From an uncultured Cuneatibacter sp. (lineage in GTDB: Bacteria > Bacillota > Clostridia > Lachnospirales > Lachnospiraceae): a DNA stretch of 64,000 bases. Both the position numbers and the translations under genes were made by a program. The notes under the pieces were generated by a model, which was given only the letters and a program-made list of their open reading frames with translations, had not been told where the DNA came from and searched no databases. The DNA is taken from positions 139,017-203,016 of the forward strand of contig CAKQHB010000001.1 in the NCBI GenBank assembly GCA_934234215.1, given 5' to 3'. Of the stretch, positions 49,403 through 56,761 are shown in pieces. How positions within the stretch are numbered: the first letter of the stretch is position 1; each line of letters opens with the position of its first letter.

Positions 49403-50698
49403 TTATATTACCTGCAGGCGAAACTTCTGAATCTCTTTCTCCGTCTTCACCCGTTTGATATCTGCGCCCAGCTTCTGCAGCTTGCCCAGAAAATCTTCAT
49501 ATCCTCTGTCAATAAAATGAATATCGTCTACAGTTGTCATCCCATCTGCTGCCAGTCCTGCCAGCACAAGGGCTGCTCCTGCCCGGAGATCCGGTGCAGT
49601 TACATTCGCTCCGGTCAGGCCCGGAACGCCGTCGATGATGGCAATATTGCCGCCCTCGACCTTGATCTTTGCGCCCATGCGATTCAATTCCCCGACGTAC
49701 TTGAATCGATTCTCAAAAATGCTCTCGGTAATGATACTTGTGCCTTTGGACAATGCCAGCGCCACTGCGATCTGCGGCTGCATATCCGTCGGAAAACCGG
49801 GATAAGGCAATGTCTTTACATGGGTGTGATTGGTGTATGGCTTTCCGATCACGCGAACTGCTTCATCATACTCGATGACATCACAGCCGATCTCCCGCAG
49901 CTTGGAAGAAATGGACTCCAGATGCTTCGGAATCACATTTTTGATCAGAATATCGCCCTTTGTGATCGCTGCTGCAAACATGAACGTACCTGCCTCGATC
50001 TGATCCGGAATGACCGAATAAGAACATCCGTGCAGACTCTTCACGCCGTTGATCCGGATGACGTCTGTTCCGGCTCCGCGGATATCTGCGCCCATGCAGT
50101 TTAACAGGTTTGCGACATCCACAACGTGCGGTTCCTTTGCGACGTTCTCCAGAATCGTCTTGCCCTCTGCCAGTGCTGCCGCCATCATGATATTGATCGT
50201 GGCTCCGACAGAAACAACATCCAGATAGATATGTGCGCCGATCAGCTCTTTCGCATCACAGACTACCATGCCACCGCGAATCTCCACGGTTGCGCCCAGC
50301 GCCTCGAATCCTTTGATGTGCTGATCGATCGGACGGCTTCCGATATTACAGCCGCCGGGAAGTGCTACTTCCGCGTGACGGTACTTGCCCAGCAGCGCAC
50401 CCAGCAGATAATACGATGCACGCATTTTGCGTACAAAGCTGTTATCTACGACACATCCGGCAATCGTCTTTCCATTCAGGCTGACCGTGTGCGGATCGAT
50501 CCGATCCACTTCGGCGCCAATGTCCTCGATTGCATTCAGCAGAATCCGTGTATCACTGACATCCGGCAGATTGTCGATCACAACCGGCTCATCTGCAATA
50601 ATCGCTGCTGCGAGAAGACCAAGTGCTGCGTTCTTTGCACCACCAATCGTTACCTCACCCTTCAGGGGATTCCCGCCTCTCATAATATATTGTTCCAT
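49403..50698 (-). CDS. murA: UDP-N-acetylglucosamine 1-carboxyvinyltransferase
   Basis: First committed step of peptidoglycan synthesis, transferring enolpyruvate from PEP to UDP-GlcNAc. The 431-residue protein starts MEQYIMRGGNPLKGEVTIGGAKNAALGLLAA. In the loop that normally holds the PEP-reactive Cys (PGGCNIGSRPIDQHI) the Cys is present, so fosfomycin sensitivity is expected. The EPSP-synthase type repeats are complete. ATG 50698 is preceded by GAGGGAG. A TTG two codons earlier is less likely. The leader from the promoter at 50816-50845 contains a terminator-like hairpin. Confidence 0.95.
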   Translation of the reverse strand: MEQYIMRGGNPLKGEVTIGGAKNAALGLLAAAIIADEPVVIDNLPDVSDTRILLNAIEDIGAEVDRIDPHTVSLNGKTIAGCVVDNSFVRKMRASYYLLGALLGKYRHAEVALPGGCNIGSRPIDQHIKGFEALGATVEIRGGMVVCDAKELIGAHIYLDVVSVGATINIMMAAALAEGKTILENVAKEPHVVDVANLLNCMGADIRGAGTDVIRINGVKSLHGCSYSVIPDQIEAGTFMFAAAITKGDILIKNVIPKHLESISSKLREIGCDVIEYDEAVRVIGKPYTNHTHVKTLPYPGFPTDMQPQIAVALALSKGTSIITESIFENRFKYVGELNRMGAKIKVEGGNIAIIDGVPGLTGANVTAPDLRAGAALVLAGLAADGMTTVDDIHFIDRGYEDFLGKLQKLGADIKRVKTEKEIQKFRLQVI

Positions 50699-50746
50699 TC
50701 TCAAGCTCCCTCGCGCTTTATGCTAATTTTCTCTATCTCTTCGCGT

Positions 50747-50778
50747 AAAAAGCACGAATAATTTCTGCATTATTCGTG
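50747..50778 (-). promoter_or_regulatory. terminator-like hairpin in the murA leader
   Basis: On the minus strand CACGAATAAT pairs with ATTATTCGTG (plus arms 50769-50778 and 50753-50762) and is followed by CTTTTTA. It stands between the murA promoter and start codon, so it could attenuate the murA-metK transcript. Confidence 0.5.
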
Positions 50779-50815
50779 TCTCATCTCTGCTGCTTTTTTC
50801 ACTGTTTGTGTTCGT

Positions 50816-50845
50816 ATTATATACCACGATTACACACTTTGTAAA
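50816..50845 (-). promoter_or_regulatory. promoter of murA-metK
   Basis: On the minus strand TTTACA (plus 50840-50845), an 18-bp spacer and TATAAT (plus 50816-50821). Confidence 0.65.
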
Positions 50846-50886
50846 GCAAATGAAACCATGCTTTTTTTACTTTATCGGAATTTGCA

Positions 50887-50915
50887 TTGCATTTTCCAGC
50901 CACTTCCACTATAAT
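50887..50915 (+). promoter_or_regulatory. promoter of the tRNA-Arg gene
   Basis: TTGCAT at 50887-50892, a 17-bp spacer and a perfect TATAAT at 50910-50915, 26 bp before the tRNA. Confidence 0.7.
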
Positions 50916-50941
50916 GTAGAAGATAGAAAAAAAAGCAGCAT

Positions 50942-51015
50942 GTCTTCGTAGCTCAGCAGGATAGAGCGACCGCCTCCTAAGCGGTAGGTCGGGTGTTCGA
51001 ATCACCTCGGGGACA
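50942..51015 (+). tRNA. tRNA-Arg, anticodon CCT
   Basis: 74-nt cloverleaf. The acceptor arm GTCTTCG pairs with CGGGGAC (two G-U pairs) before discriminator A. The D-loop is GTAGCTCAGCAGGATAGAGC, the anticodon stem ACCGC/GCGGT encloses the loop CTCCTAA with anticodon CCT, and the T-arm is CGGGTGTTCGAATCACCTC-like. It reads AGG codons. CCA is not encoded. It has its own promoter (50887-50915) and terminator (51021-51054). Confidence 0.93.
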
Positions 51016-51020
51016 GTACC

Positions 51021-51054
51021 AACCGGGACTCTTAAAAAGGGTCTCGGTTTTTTT
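51021..51054 (+). terminator. terminator of the tRNA-Arg gene
   Basis: AACCGGGAC (51021-51029) pairs with GTCTCGGTT (51041-51049, one G-U pair), followed by a run of seven T. Confidence 0.85.
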
Positions 51055-51084
51055 CTTTCGAAACTCTTTTTTGCAAAATAAAAG

Positions 51085-51103
51085 CCCCATCGAAATGATG
51101 GGG
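51085..51103. terminator. short second hairpin behind the tRNA
   Basis: CCCCATC (51085-51091) pairs with GATGGGG (51097-51103). T-rich stretches lie on both sides (TTGATTTT rightward, CTTTTATTTT leftward), so it may be a weak bidirectional terminator. The stretch 51104-51337 shows no gene or clear site. Confidence 0.5.
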
Positions 51104-51337
51104 TTGATTTTCTGAGGTTATCCATTCCCATCATTCAAGCATTAGCACCTTGCTCTTCGCAGGTTGCTGTGCGGTCAGCGAGCTTGTCTCTCACGCACTC
51201 TCTATAGGATCTTGCATACTCTAGCATATTTTTCTCGTTTCCGCAAGGGGCAACTTTATTCTTTTTCCATTGCAAACGCAGTGTTTTTCTTATTTTCCCC
51301 GGTTTTTCTGAATTTATTAAAGATGGAATCTTACTTT

Positions 51338-51492
51338 ATAGGAAATGTGACGCAATTTCCTATGAAAATAGAATCCTGCGAAGCAGGATTCTCCGCCTGC
51401 GGTGGGTCGCGAAGCGACAATTTCCTCTCCACCGCAGTGCGATCCACGCGGAGCGCTTTTTGCTTGTGCGTCTGTAGGCGCACAAGCAAAAA
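51338..51492. repeat. cluster of nested perfect hairpins
   Basis: In order: ATAGGAAAT/ATTTCCTAT (51338-51346, 51355-51363); GAATCCTGC/GCAGGATTC (51371-51379, 51383-51391); a three-level stem CTCCGC/GCGGAG (51391-51396, 51448-51453), CTGCGGTGG/CCACCGCAG (51397-51405, 51429-51437) and GTCGC/GCGAC (51406-51410, 51414-51418); TTTTTGCTTGTGCG/CGCACAAGCAAAAA (51457-51470, 51479-51492). The last one shares its A-run with the terminator at 51488-51520. No coding frame is supported. Confidence 0.75.
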
Positions 51493-51520
51493 ACTCCTGC
51501 GGGTCGCATTCCGCAGGAGT
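51488..51520 (-). terminator. intrinsic terminator of the NlpA/MetNI operon
   Basis: On the minus strand ACTCCTGCGG pairs with CCGCAGGAGT (plus arms 51493-51502 and 51511-51520) and is followed by TTTTTT. It lies 22 bp after the stop of the binding-protein gene. Confidence 0.85.
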
Positions 51521-51542
51521 CTCTCACGCACAAATCTACTCT

Positions 51543-52487
51543 TTAGTTTTCCTTCGGTCCAGCCAGTTCCTTTAACTCATCCAGAGAAGAAACCTTCTTG
51601 GAGTACAGAGTCAGAGGAGCACGGGAAGTATCACCGATTGCTACGATGTCATATCCCTGAGAATCAATCTCATTCTGCAGATATGCCTTGTGCTGGAAGG
51701 AGTTCAGGTCGATCTCGCCGCTGTCCAGTGCTTCGTTCGGCAGGTTGTATGCATCAAACACGATTGCATTGATGTACAGTCCGGAATTTTCTTCATCCAG
51801 AACCTTCTGAACAACTTTCCATACGTCAGCGGAACCGCAGGTACCGATTTTGATTTCCTTCTTGCCGGTGGAATCAGACTGATAACCCTCCAGATCCTTT
51901 ACGAAATTATCATCTACCGTGTAGTTCTCGTCATAATCAAATGCCGGAAGGGTTGCACCGTTGTTCTTCTCAACCAGATATTCTGCAACGAGCTGACTCT
52001 GATACGCCTTTACGATTGTCTGATAATCGGGATTATCCTTGTCCTCGGTTCTTGCTACGATGACATTGATGAACGGGTTGTCGGAGCCAACCTCCTGTGT
52101 CTCGGTGATCAGACCATCTTCTTCCGGATCCAGACCAGCGGGTACTGCATAAGTTCCGTTAATGGTAGCTGCACCGAAGTCATCCAGTGTTGCAACCAGT
52201 GTATTTGCCTGTGTAGGAACGATCTCAATGTTGTACAGATACTTGGTAACATCCTTCAGCTCCGGTGTATAACCAGCGTCCTCATTGATCTCGATCAGAC
52301 CAGCCTCCTGCAAAAGCAGCAGTCCTCTTGCGCCGTTCGTTGCGTCTGCCGGGATACCGATCTTAACCGGGTCGCCGCTTGCATTTCCACTATTGTCAGA
52401 ACCCTTTGCGCCGCATCCTGCCAACAGTGTGGTTGCCAGCAGTGCAGATGCCAGTGCTACGGTGCCAAGCGCTTTTCTCAGTTTCAT
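51543..52487 (-). CDS. metQ: NlpA/MetQ family substrate-binding lipoprotein
   Basis: 314 residues. A lipoprotein signal with lipobox LAGC (Cys25) is followed by the NlpA fold: VKIGIPADATNGARGLLLLQEAGLI, DDFGAATINGTYAVPAGLDPEEDGL, and a C-terminal lobe. Unlike typical MetQ it lacks the usual 'FFQH' segment order near 70-90. A similar ending NSFQHKAYL is found near residue 270, so the domains look circularly rearranged or divergent. It binds the ligand for the MetI-MetN importer encoded upstream. The symbol reflects family membership. Methionine as ligand is not certain given the M20 peptidase and LysR neighbours. Confidence 0.78.
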   Translation of the reverse strand: MKLRKALGTVALASALLATTLLAGCGAKGSDNSGNASGDPVKIGIPADATNGARGLLLLQEAGLIEINEDAGYTPELKDVTKYLYNIEIVPTQANTLVATLDDFGAATINGTYAVPAGLDPEEDGLITETQEVGSDNPFINVIVARTEDKDNPDYQTIVKAYQSQLVAEYLVEKNNGATLPAFDYDENYTVDDNFVKDLEGYQSDSTGKKEIKIGTCGSADVWKVVQKVLDEENSGLYINAIVFDAYNLPNEALDSGEIDLNSFQHKAYLQNEIDSQGYDIVAIGDTSRAPLTLYSKKVSSLDELKELAGPKEN

Positions 52488-52556
52488 AATTTCCTCCGTT
52501 TCTGTGTGAATGATTCACACACTCCTCTTTTCTGTTCCGTTTCTTTTCCCCATTTT

Positions 52557-53255
52557 TTATTTGTGGAACAGCTCTTTGTTGACAGTTGCTCTTGACAATG
52601 TGTTACCGATCAGCTGGATCAGAGAAACCACGATCAGCAGCAGAATCACACAAAGATTTACGATGTCCTGATAATGTAAGTTCTGTCCGTAGTTGATTGC
52701 GAAGCTACCGATACCACCGGCACCGACAGCGCCTGCGGAAGTTGTCAGACCAATCAGAGAAATCGCGGTGATCGTGATGACACGGATCAGATCCGGCACT
52801 GCCTCGTGCAGATAGACGCGGAAAACAATCCCCAATGTTCCGCTGCCCATCGCTCTTGCTGCTTCGATCTTACCGGGATCAACTTCTGCCAGAACGGTTT
52901 CGACCTGTCTCGTAAAGAACGGTACGGCACCGAAGATCAACGGTACAACTGCACCCTTTACTCCGATGGAAGTTCCGACCAGCATTCTTGTGAACGGGAT
53001 CAGGAAGATCAGCAAAATAATAAACGGTACGGCACGGAAGATGTTTGTTACAACCTCCAGAACAAAATGAATGACTTTGTTCGGCTTGATGCCGTCCACC
53101 TTCGATGTGGTCAGTAAAATACCGAACGCTCCACCGATCAGCAGGGTAAATGCTCCTGCGATAAAGAACATCTGGAATGTGGCATCCAGAGCCTGTAAGA
53201 AAATGTCCCAATAGTTTGCCACATTCGGGAACCAGGTTGCAAAGGGTTCAGGCAT
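52557..53255 (-). CDS. metI: MetI-type ABC transporter permease
   Basis: 232 residues with five or six hydrophobic segments and the inner-membrane-component (EAA) loop VDPGKIEAARAMGSGTLGIVFRVYLHEAVPDL, as in the methionine uptake permease MetI. The ending AINYGQNLHYQDIVNLCVILLLIVVSLIQ is also typical. Its start overlaps the MetN stop codon by 8 bp, and the binding-protein gene follows after 69 bp. It acts as a homodimer in the membrane with two MetN subunits. Confidence 0.88.
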   Translation of the reverse strand: MPEPFATWFPNVANYWDIFLQALDATFQMFFIAGAFTLLIGGAFGILLTTSKVDGIKPNKVIHFVLEVVTNIFRAVPFIILLIFLIPFTRMLVGTSIGVKGAVVPLIFGAVPFFTRQVETVLAEVDPGKIEAARAMGSGTLGIVFRVYLHEAVPDLIRVITITAISLIGLTTSAGAVGAGGIGSFAINYGQNLHYQDIVNLCVILLLIVVSLIQLIGNTLSRATVNKELFHK

Positions 53256-54330
53256 TTTCGATCACCTCCGTCTCTACACCGCAGGAATGAATGTACTCCA
53301 TCGCTGCGCTTACATTGTCCGCTGTCCCTTCAATCGTTGCAATGATACCACCCAGCGCCTCATCGGTAATGATATCGATGTTTGCCAGCACGATATTGAC
53401 ATCGACGTTGTAGTTTCTCGATACACGGGATATCAGTGCGTCGCCAACACTGTTTTTTGTAAAGGTCAGCTTGATCAGCTTCTTCTCCGGCGTATCCTCC
53501 GGAACAACTTCCTCGTCCTCGATCAGCCTTGTGATATTTCCAAGACTGGAAGAACTCTGGATAAACTTCTTTGTGATCGGCTGTGTCGGATGTGCGAATA
53601 CTTCATATACATCGCCCTCCTCTACGACCTTTCCGTTTTCCATAACGGCAACTTTGTCTGCGATCGTCTTAATAACAGACATCTCGTGAGTAATAATGAT
53701 GATCGTAATGCCCAGCTTTGCTTTCAGGTCTTTTAACAGCTTCAGAATGGATTCGGTCGCATCAGGATCCAGTGCGGAAGTTGCTTCATCAGAAAGCAGG
53801 ATCTTCGGAGAATGGGACAATGCTCTCGCGATTGCCACTCTCTGCTTCTGTCCACCGGACAACTGACTGGGATAAACATATTTCTTATCCGTCAGGTCAA
53901 CCAGCGCCAGCAGCTCATCGACTCTCCTTTCGATCTCTGCCTTCGGCACTCCACTGTGCTTCAGCGGATATGCAATGTTGTCAAATACAGTACTGCGGTC
54001 CAACAGGTTGAAATGCTGGAAGATCATGCCGATGGATCTGCGCAGCTCTCTTAGCTTCTTCTCCGTCAGCGGTGCGGTCTTGCCGTCCTTTGTCAGACTC
54101 AGCTTGCCATTATCCGAAGTGATCGTTCCAAAATCATTGATCGTGATGCTGCCGCCATCCGGAATCTCCAGGAAGTTCACACAGCGAACCAATGTACTCT
54201 TACCGGCGCCGGAATAACCGATGATACCATATATCTCACCATCACCGATCGTGAGGGACACATCGTTTACCGCATGCAGCTCACTTTTCTTCAGATGATA
54301 TGTTTTTTCCAAATGTTCAATCTGAACCAT
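53248..54330 (-). CDS. metN: MetN-type ABC transporter ATPase with C-terminal NIL domain
   Basis: 360 residues. ATPase motifs are Walker A GYSGAGKST, signature LSGGQKQR, Walker B ILLSDEATSALD and H-loop THEM. The last 100 residues (about 260-355) form the ferredoxin-like NIL domain that senses substrate in MetN (trans-inhibition). An unusual insertion near 75-105 (FGTITSDNGKLSLTKDG) precedes the Q-loop. ATG 54330 matches the family N-terminus MVQIEHLEKTY. A frame back to 54378 is open but has no ribosome site. The upstream promoter contains the 19-bp motif shared with the M20-lysR unit. Confidence 0.88.
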   Translation of the reverse strand: MVQIEHLEKTYHLKKSELHAVNDVSLTIGDGEIYGIIGYSGAGKSTLVRCVNFLEIPDGGSITINDFGTITSDNGKLSLTKDGKTAPLTEKKLRELRRSIGMIFQHFNLLDRSTVFDNIAYPLKHSGVPKAEIERRVDELLALVDLTDKKYVYPSQLSGGQKQRVAIARALSHSPKILLSDEATSALDPDATESILKLLKDLKAKLGITIIIITHEMSVIKTIADKVAVMENGKVVEEGDVYEVFAHPTQPITKKFIQSSSSLGNITRLIEDEEVVPEDTPEKKLIKLTFTKNSVGDALISRVSRNYNVDVNIVLANIDIITDEALGGIIATIEGTADNVSAAMEYIHSCGVETEVIENA

Positions 54331-54412
54331 TTCTTCACACTCATTTCTGCTAATTTTCTTTTTCCCTTTCGGGAACATTCACTAGTCTACCCGTTTCTGC
54401 ACGATCTGTCTA

Positions 54413-54450
54413 ATTGTGAATTTTTTGAAATGGTTATAAATTTTATTTAT
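54413..54450 (-). promoter_or_regulatory. promoter of metN-metI-metQ with shared 19-bp motif
   Basis: On the minus strand ATTTAT (plus 54436-54441) as -35, a 17-bp spacer and CACAAT (plus 54413-54418). The motif GGTTATAAATTTTATTTAT (plus 54432-54450) covers the -35 box. Its 15-bp core is an ATAAAT-ATTTAT dyad with the T-rich centre typical of LysR sites. It overlaps the lysR stop codon. Confidence 0.65.
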
Positions 54451-55376
54451 TGCACCGTTGTTGTCTGAAAGTATTCTTCCAGCTCTCGAATATAATTTTG
54501 TCCAATCTCACTGAGGATCGTGTGCTTGCGGCTGATCCAGCCAATTTCCATCACGGAATTGGGGTTGTCCGCATCCGCTTCGTATGGCACAGCCACATAG
54601 TCATCGCCGTTTAATTCCTGACAGATGACACCGGAACACAGCGTATATCCATTCAGTCCACGCATCAGATTCAGCATTGTTGCACGGTCATTTACCTTGA
54701 TCGTCTGAGGAAATTCATTTTCCACCAGAATCTCCTCCGCCGTGTACAGCGATGCGTCCAATCCCTGATCAAAGGACATATTCGGGAAATGCTTCAATTC
54801 TTCATAAGTAATGGATTTTTGTTTTGCCAGCGGATGCTCCTTGTATAAGTATACAAATGCATCGCAGTCCGACAATTTGTGAAATTCCAGATTCCACTCG
54901 TCGAACAGTTTTGTCAGATAACGGCGATTATAACTGGATAAATATAAAATTCCGATCTCGCTGATGGAATTTCCCACGTCCTCAACGACATGCATCGTCT
55001 TCGTCTCGCTGATGGCGAAATCGTACTTCGCGGTGCCGTATTTTTTCACCGTCTCCACGAATGCCTTCGTTGCAAACGAATAATGCTGCGCCGACACTTT
55101 GAACTTGCGTCTGCGCTCTTCGGGATTTTCATAGCGCTCCGCCAGCAGCTCATACTGCTGGTAGATCTGTCTCGCATAGGTCAAAAACTCTCTGCCCTCA
55201 TTTGTCACGGTCACACCGTGGGAGGAGCGGTTAAAAATCTGAATGTGCAGCTCTTTTTCCAGCGAACGGATCGCAAACGTCAGAGTAGGCTGAGAAATAT
55301 ATAATTTCTCAGCCGCCTGATTCATAGAGCCTTCTTTTGATACAGTCAATACATACAATAGCTGTTGTAACGTCAT
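54447..55376 (-). CDS. LysR family transcriptional regulator
   Basis: 309 residues. The N-terminal winged helix has LQQLLYVLTVSKEGSMNQAAEKLYISQPTLTFAIRSLEKEL, the standard LysR recognition region. The remainder is the two-lobed effector domain. ATG 55376 overlaps the stop codon of the upstream M20 peptidase gene as ATGA, with AAGGAA as ribosome site. A frame back to 55409 is not favoured. It is cotranscribed with the peptidase and lies directly before the metN promoter. The shared motif before both transcripts makes it the likely regulator of both. The effector could be the transported substrate or the product of the peptidase. Confidence 0.87.
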   Translation of the reverse strand: MTLQQLLYVLTVSKEGSMNQAAEKLYISQPTLTFAIRSLEKELHIQIFNRSSHGVTVTNEGREFLTYARQIYQQYELLAERYENPEERRRKFKVSAQHYSFATKAFVETVKKYGTAKYDFAISETKTMHVVEDVGNSISEIGILYLSSYNRRYLTKLFDEWNLEFHKLSDCDAFVYLYKEHPLAKQKSITYEELKHFPNMSFDQGLDASLYTAEEILVENEFPQTIKVNDRATMLNLMRGLNGYTLCSGVICQELNGDDYVAVPYEADADNPNSVMEIGWISRKHTILSEIGQNYIRELEEYFQTTTVQ

Positions 55377-56584
55377 ACCGGCATTTCCTTCTGATGATCT
55401 ACGTGCCACTTGTGATCTTCCTTTACCTTCGCTAACAGCTCCGGATTCTCAAACAGATCCAGCGCGGTCCACGCCAGCGCCTTGGCACCCTTTACGATAG
55501 CTTCCAAACCCTTCTGACTTGCAGAAGCGTCTACCATCTGCTGAGAATGTCCTACGATCGGCACATCGGTAATGCTGATGTGCGGCTGGATCGTCGGAAC
55601 GACCTGTGAGATGTTGCCCACATCGCTGCTGCCCGGCATTACGACATCCGGAACATGCTCCACGGTATTTCCCAGTTCGGTAATATTTTTCTCATAAATT
55701 GCATCCAACGACGGTGTCAGAACCATATTTTCCACCAGATTCTGATACAATTTCATACTGGATTTGCAGCCAGTCTGCAGAGCAGCGCCTTCCACGATCT
55801 TCTCCACCTTTTTGTACAGATCATCCAGAGTCTCACGGTCTGCTGCACGCAGATAATACTTCGCCTTTGTGTACTCCGGAATGACATTCGGTGCAACGCC
55901 GCCGTCCACGATAATGCCGTGAACGCGAATGCGGTTTGTCAGCTGCTGGCGCAGCAAACCAATCGCGCTGTAGGTCAGGATCTGCGCATCCAATGCATTC
56001 ACACCATCCTCCGGGCATGCAGCCGCATGAGCGGGCTTGCCCCAGAACTCAATGTCAATCGGTGCGCAGGCATAGTTTCTTGTACTCAGACCATCGGTAG
56101 GCTTGGAGCCGGGATGTACGCACAAAGCAAAATCTACATCCTTCAGATAGCCTTCCCGCACGAAGGAGCCTTTCGCACTGCCGTTCTGACCGCCCTCCTC
56201 ACCGGGAGTTCCGTACACGCGCACCTCACCGCCCAGCTCATCTACGACCTGCTTAAACGCTGCACCTGCCAGAGAAGAGGTTGCGCCGAAAATATTGTGA
56301 CCGCAGCCATGTCCAAGACCTGCTAATGCATCGTACTCGGCTAAAAATGCAACCACCGGACCGGGCTTGCCGCTCTTATAAGTCGCTGCAAAACCAGTGC
56401 GGTGTCCTGCTGCGGGCAGCTCGATGGTGAAGCCCTCTTTCTGTAACTGCTCGGACAGTGTCTTGCTTGCGAAAAACTCAAAATCAGAAACCTCCGGTTT
56501 TGCGTGAATCGCCAACGCGATATCCTGATAGGTCTTTGCACTCTTGTCTGCGTAATCTGCGATCTGCTGTTTTCTATCTGCCAT
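55373..56584 (-). CDS. M20 family amidohydrolase, AbgB/aminoacylase-like
   Basis: 403 residues. Metal and catalytic residues appear as AEYDALAGLGHGCGHN, GTPGEEGGQNGS (Glu pair), CVHPGSKPTDG and the final GHSQQMVDAS. A dimerisation lid with AHAAACPEDGVNALDA lies between. The AbgB-like subgroup hydrolyses N-acylated amino acids or p-aminobenzoyl-glutamate in the cytoplasm. ATG 56584 follows GAGGAGG. The longer frame to 56698 begins before the promoter. It is the first gene of the unit with lysR, and its promoter carries the same motif as that of metN. Confidence 0.87.
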   Translation of the reverse strand: MADRKQQIADYADKSAKTYQDIALAIHAKPEVSDFEFFASKTLSEQLQKEGFTIELPAAGHRTGFAATYKSGKPGPVVAFLAEYDALAGLGHGCGHNIFGATSSLAGAAFKQVVDELGGEVRVYGTPGEEGGQNGSAKGSFVREGYLKDVDFALCVHPGSKPTDGLSTRNYACAPIDIEFWGKPAHAAACPEDGVNALDAQILTYSAIGLLRQQLTNRIRVHGIIVDGGVAPNVIPEYTKAKYYLRAADRETLDDLYKKVEKIVEGAALQTGCKSSMKLYQNLVENMVLTPSLDAIYEKNITELGNTVEHVPDVVMPGSSDVGNISQVVPTIQPHISITDVPIVGHSQQMVDASASQKGLEAIVKGAKALAWTALDLFENPELLAKVKEDHKWHVDHQKEMPV

Positions 56585-56706
56585 TTCGTCCTCCTCTTGC
56601 CAGCGTTTGCTGTCGTTTCTTATTTCTCTCAAGGTCAAATCCTTTTTCGCCTTGTCCATATTTATCCCGATGGTAAGAGTGTAAAACGAAATCCGCACAA
56701 AATCAA

Positions 56707-56744
56707 ATTATAGTTCTTAATATCCGGTTATAAATTTAATTTAT
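56707..56744 (-). promoter_or_regulatory. promoter of the M20-lysR unit with shared 19-bp motif
   Basis: On the minus strand ATTTAT (plus 56730-56735) as -35, a 17-bp spacer and TATAAT (plus 56707-56712). The motif GGTTATAAATTTAATTTAT (plus 56726-56744) differs at one base from that before metN and contains the perfect 15-bp dyad ATAAATT-T-AATTTAT. Confidence 0.7.
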
Positions 56745-56761
56745 GTGACTGTTTTTACTGT

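Noticed and set aside
50817..51134. 105-codon leftward frame across the tRNA-Arg gene
   Set aside because: Its centre is the antisense translation of the tRNA, a well-known spurious pattern, and it also spans the terminator. It has no ribosome site.
48190..54450. SAM riboswitch before metK or metN
   Set aside because: The murA-metK gap is 26 bp and the metN leader under 100 nt. No S-box core was seen in either.
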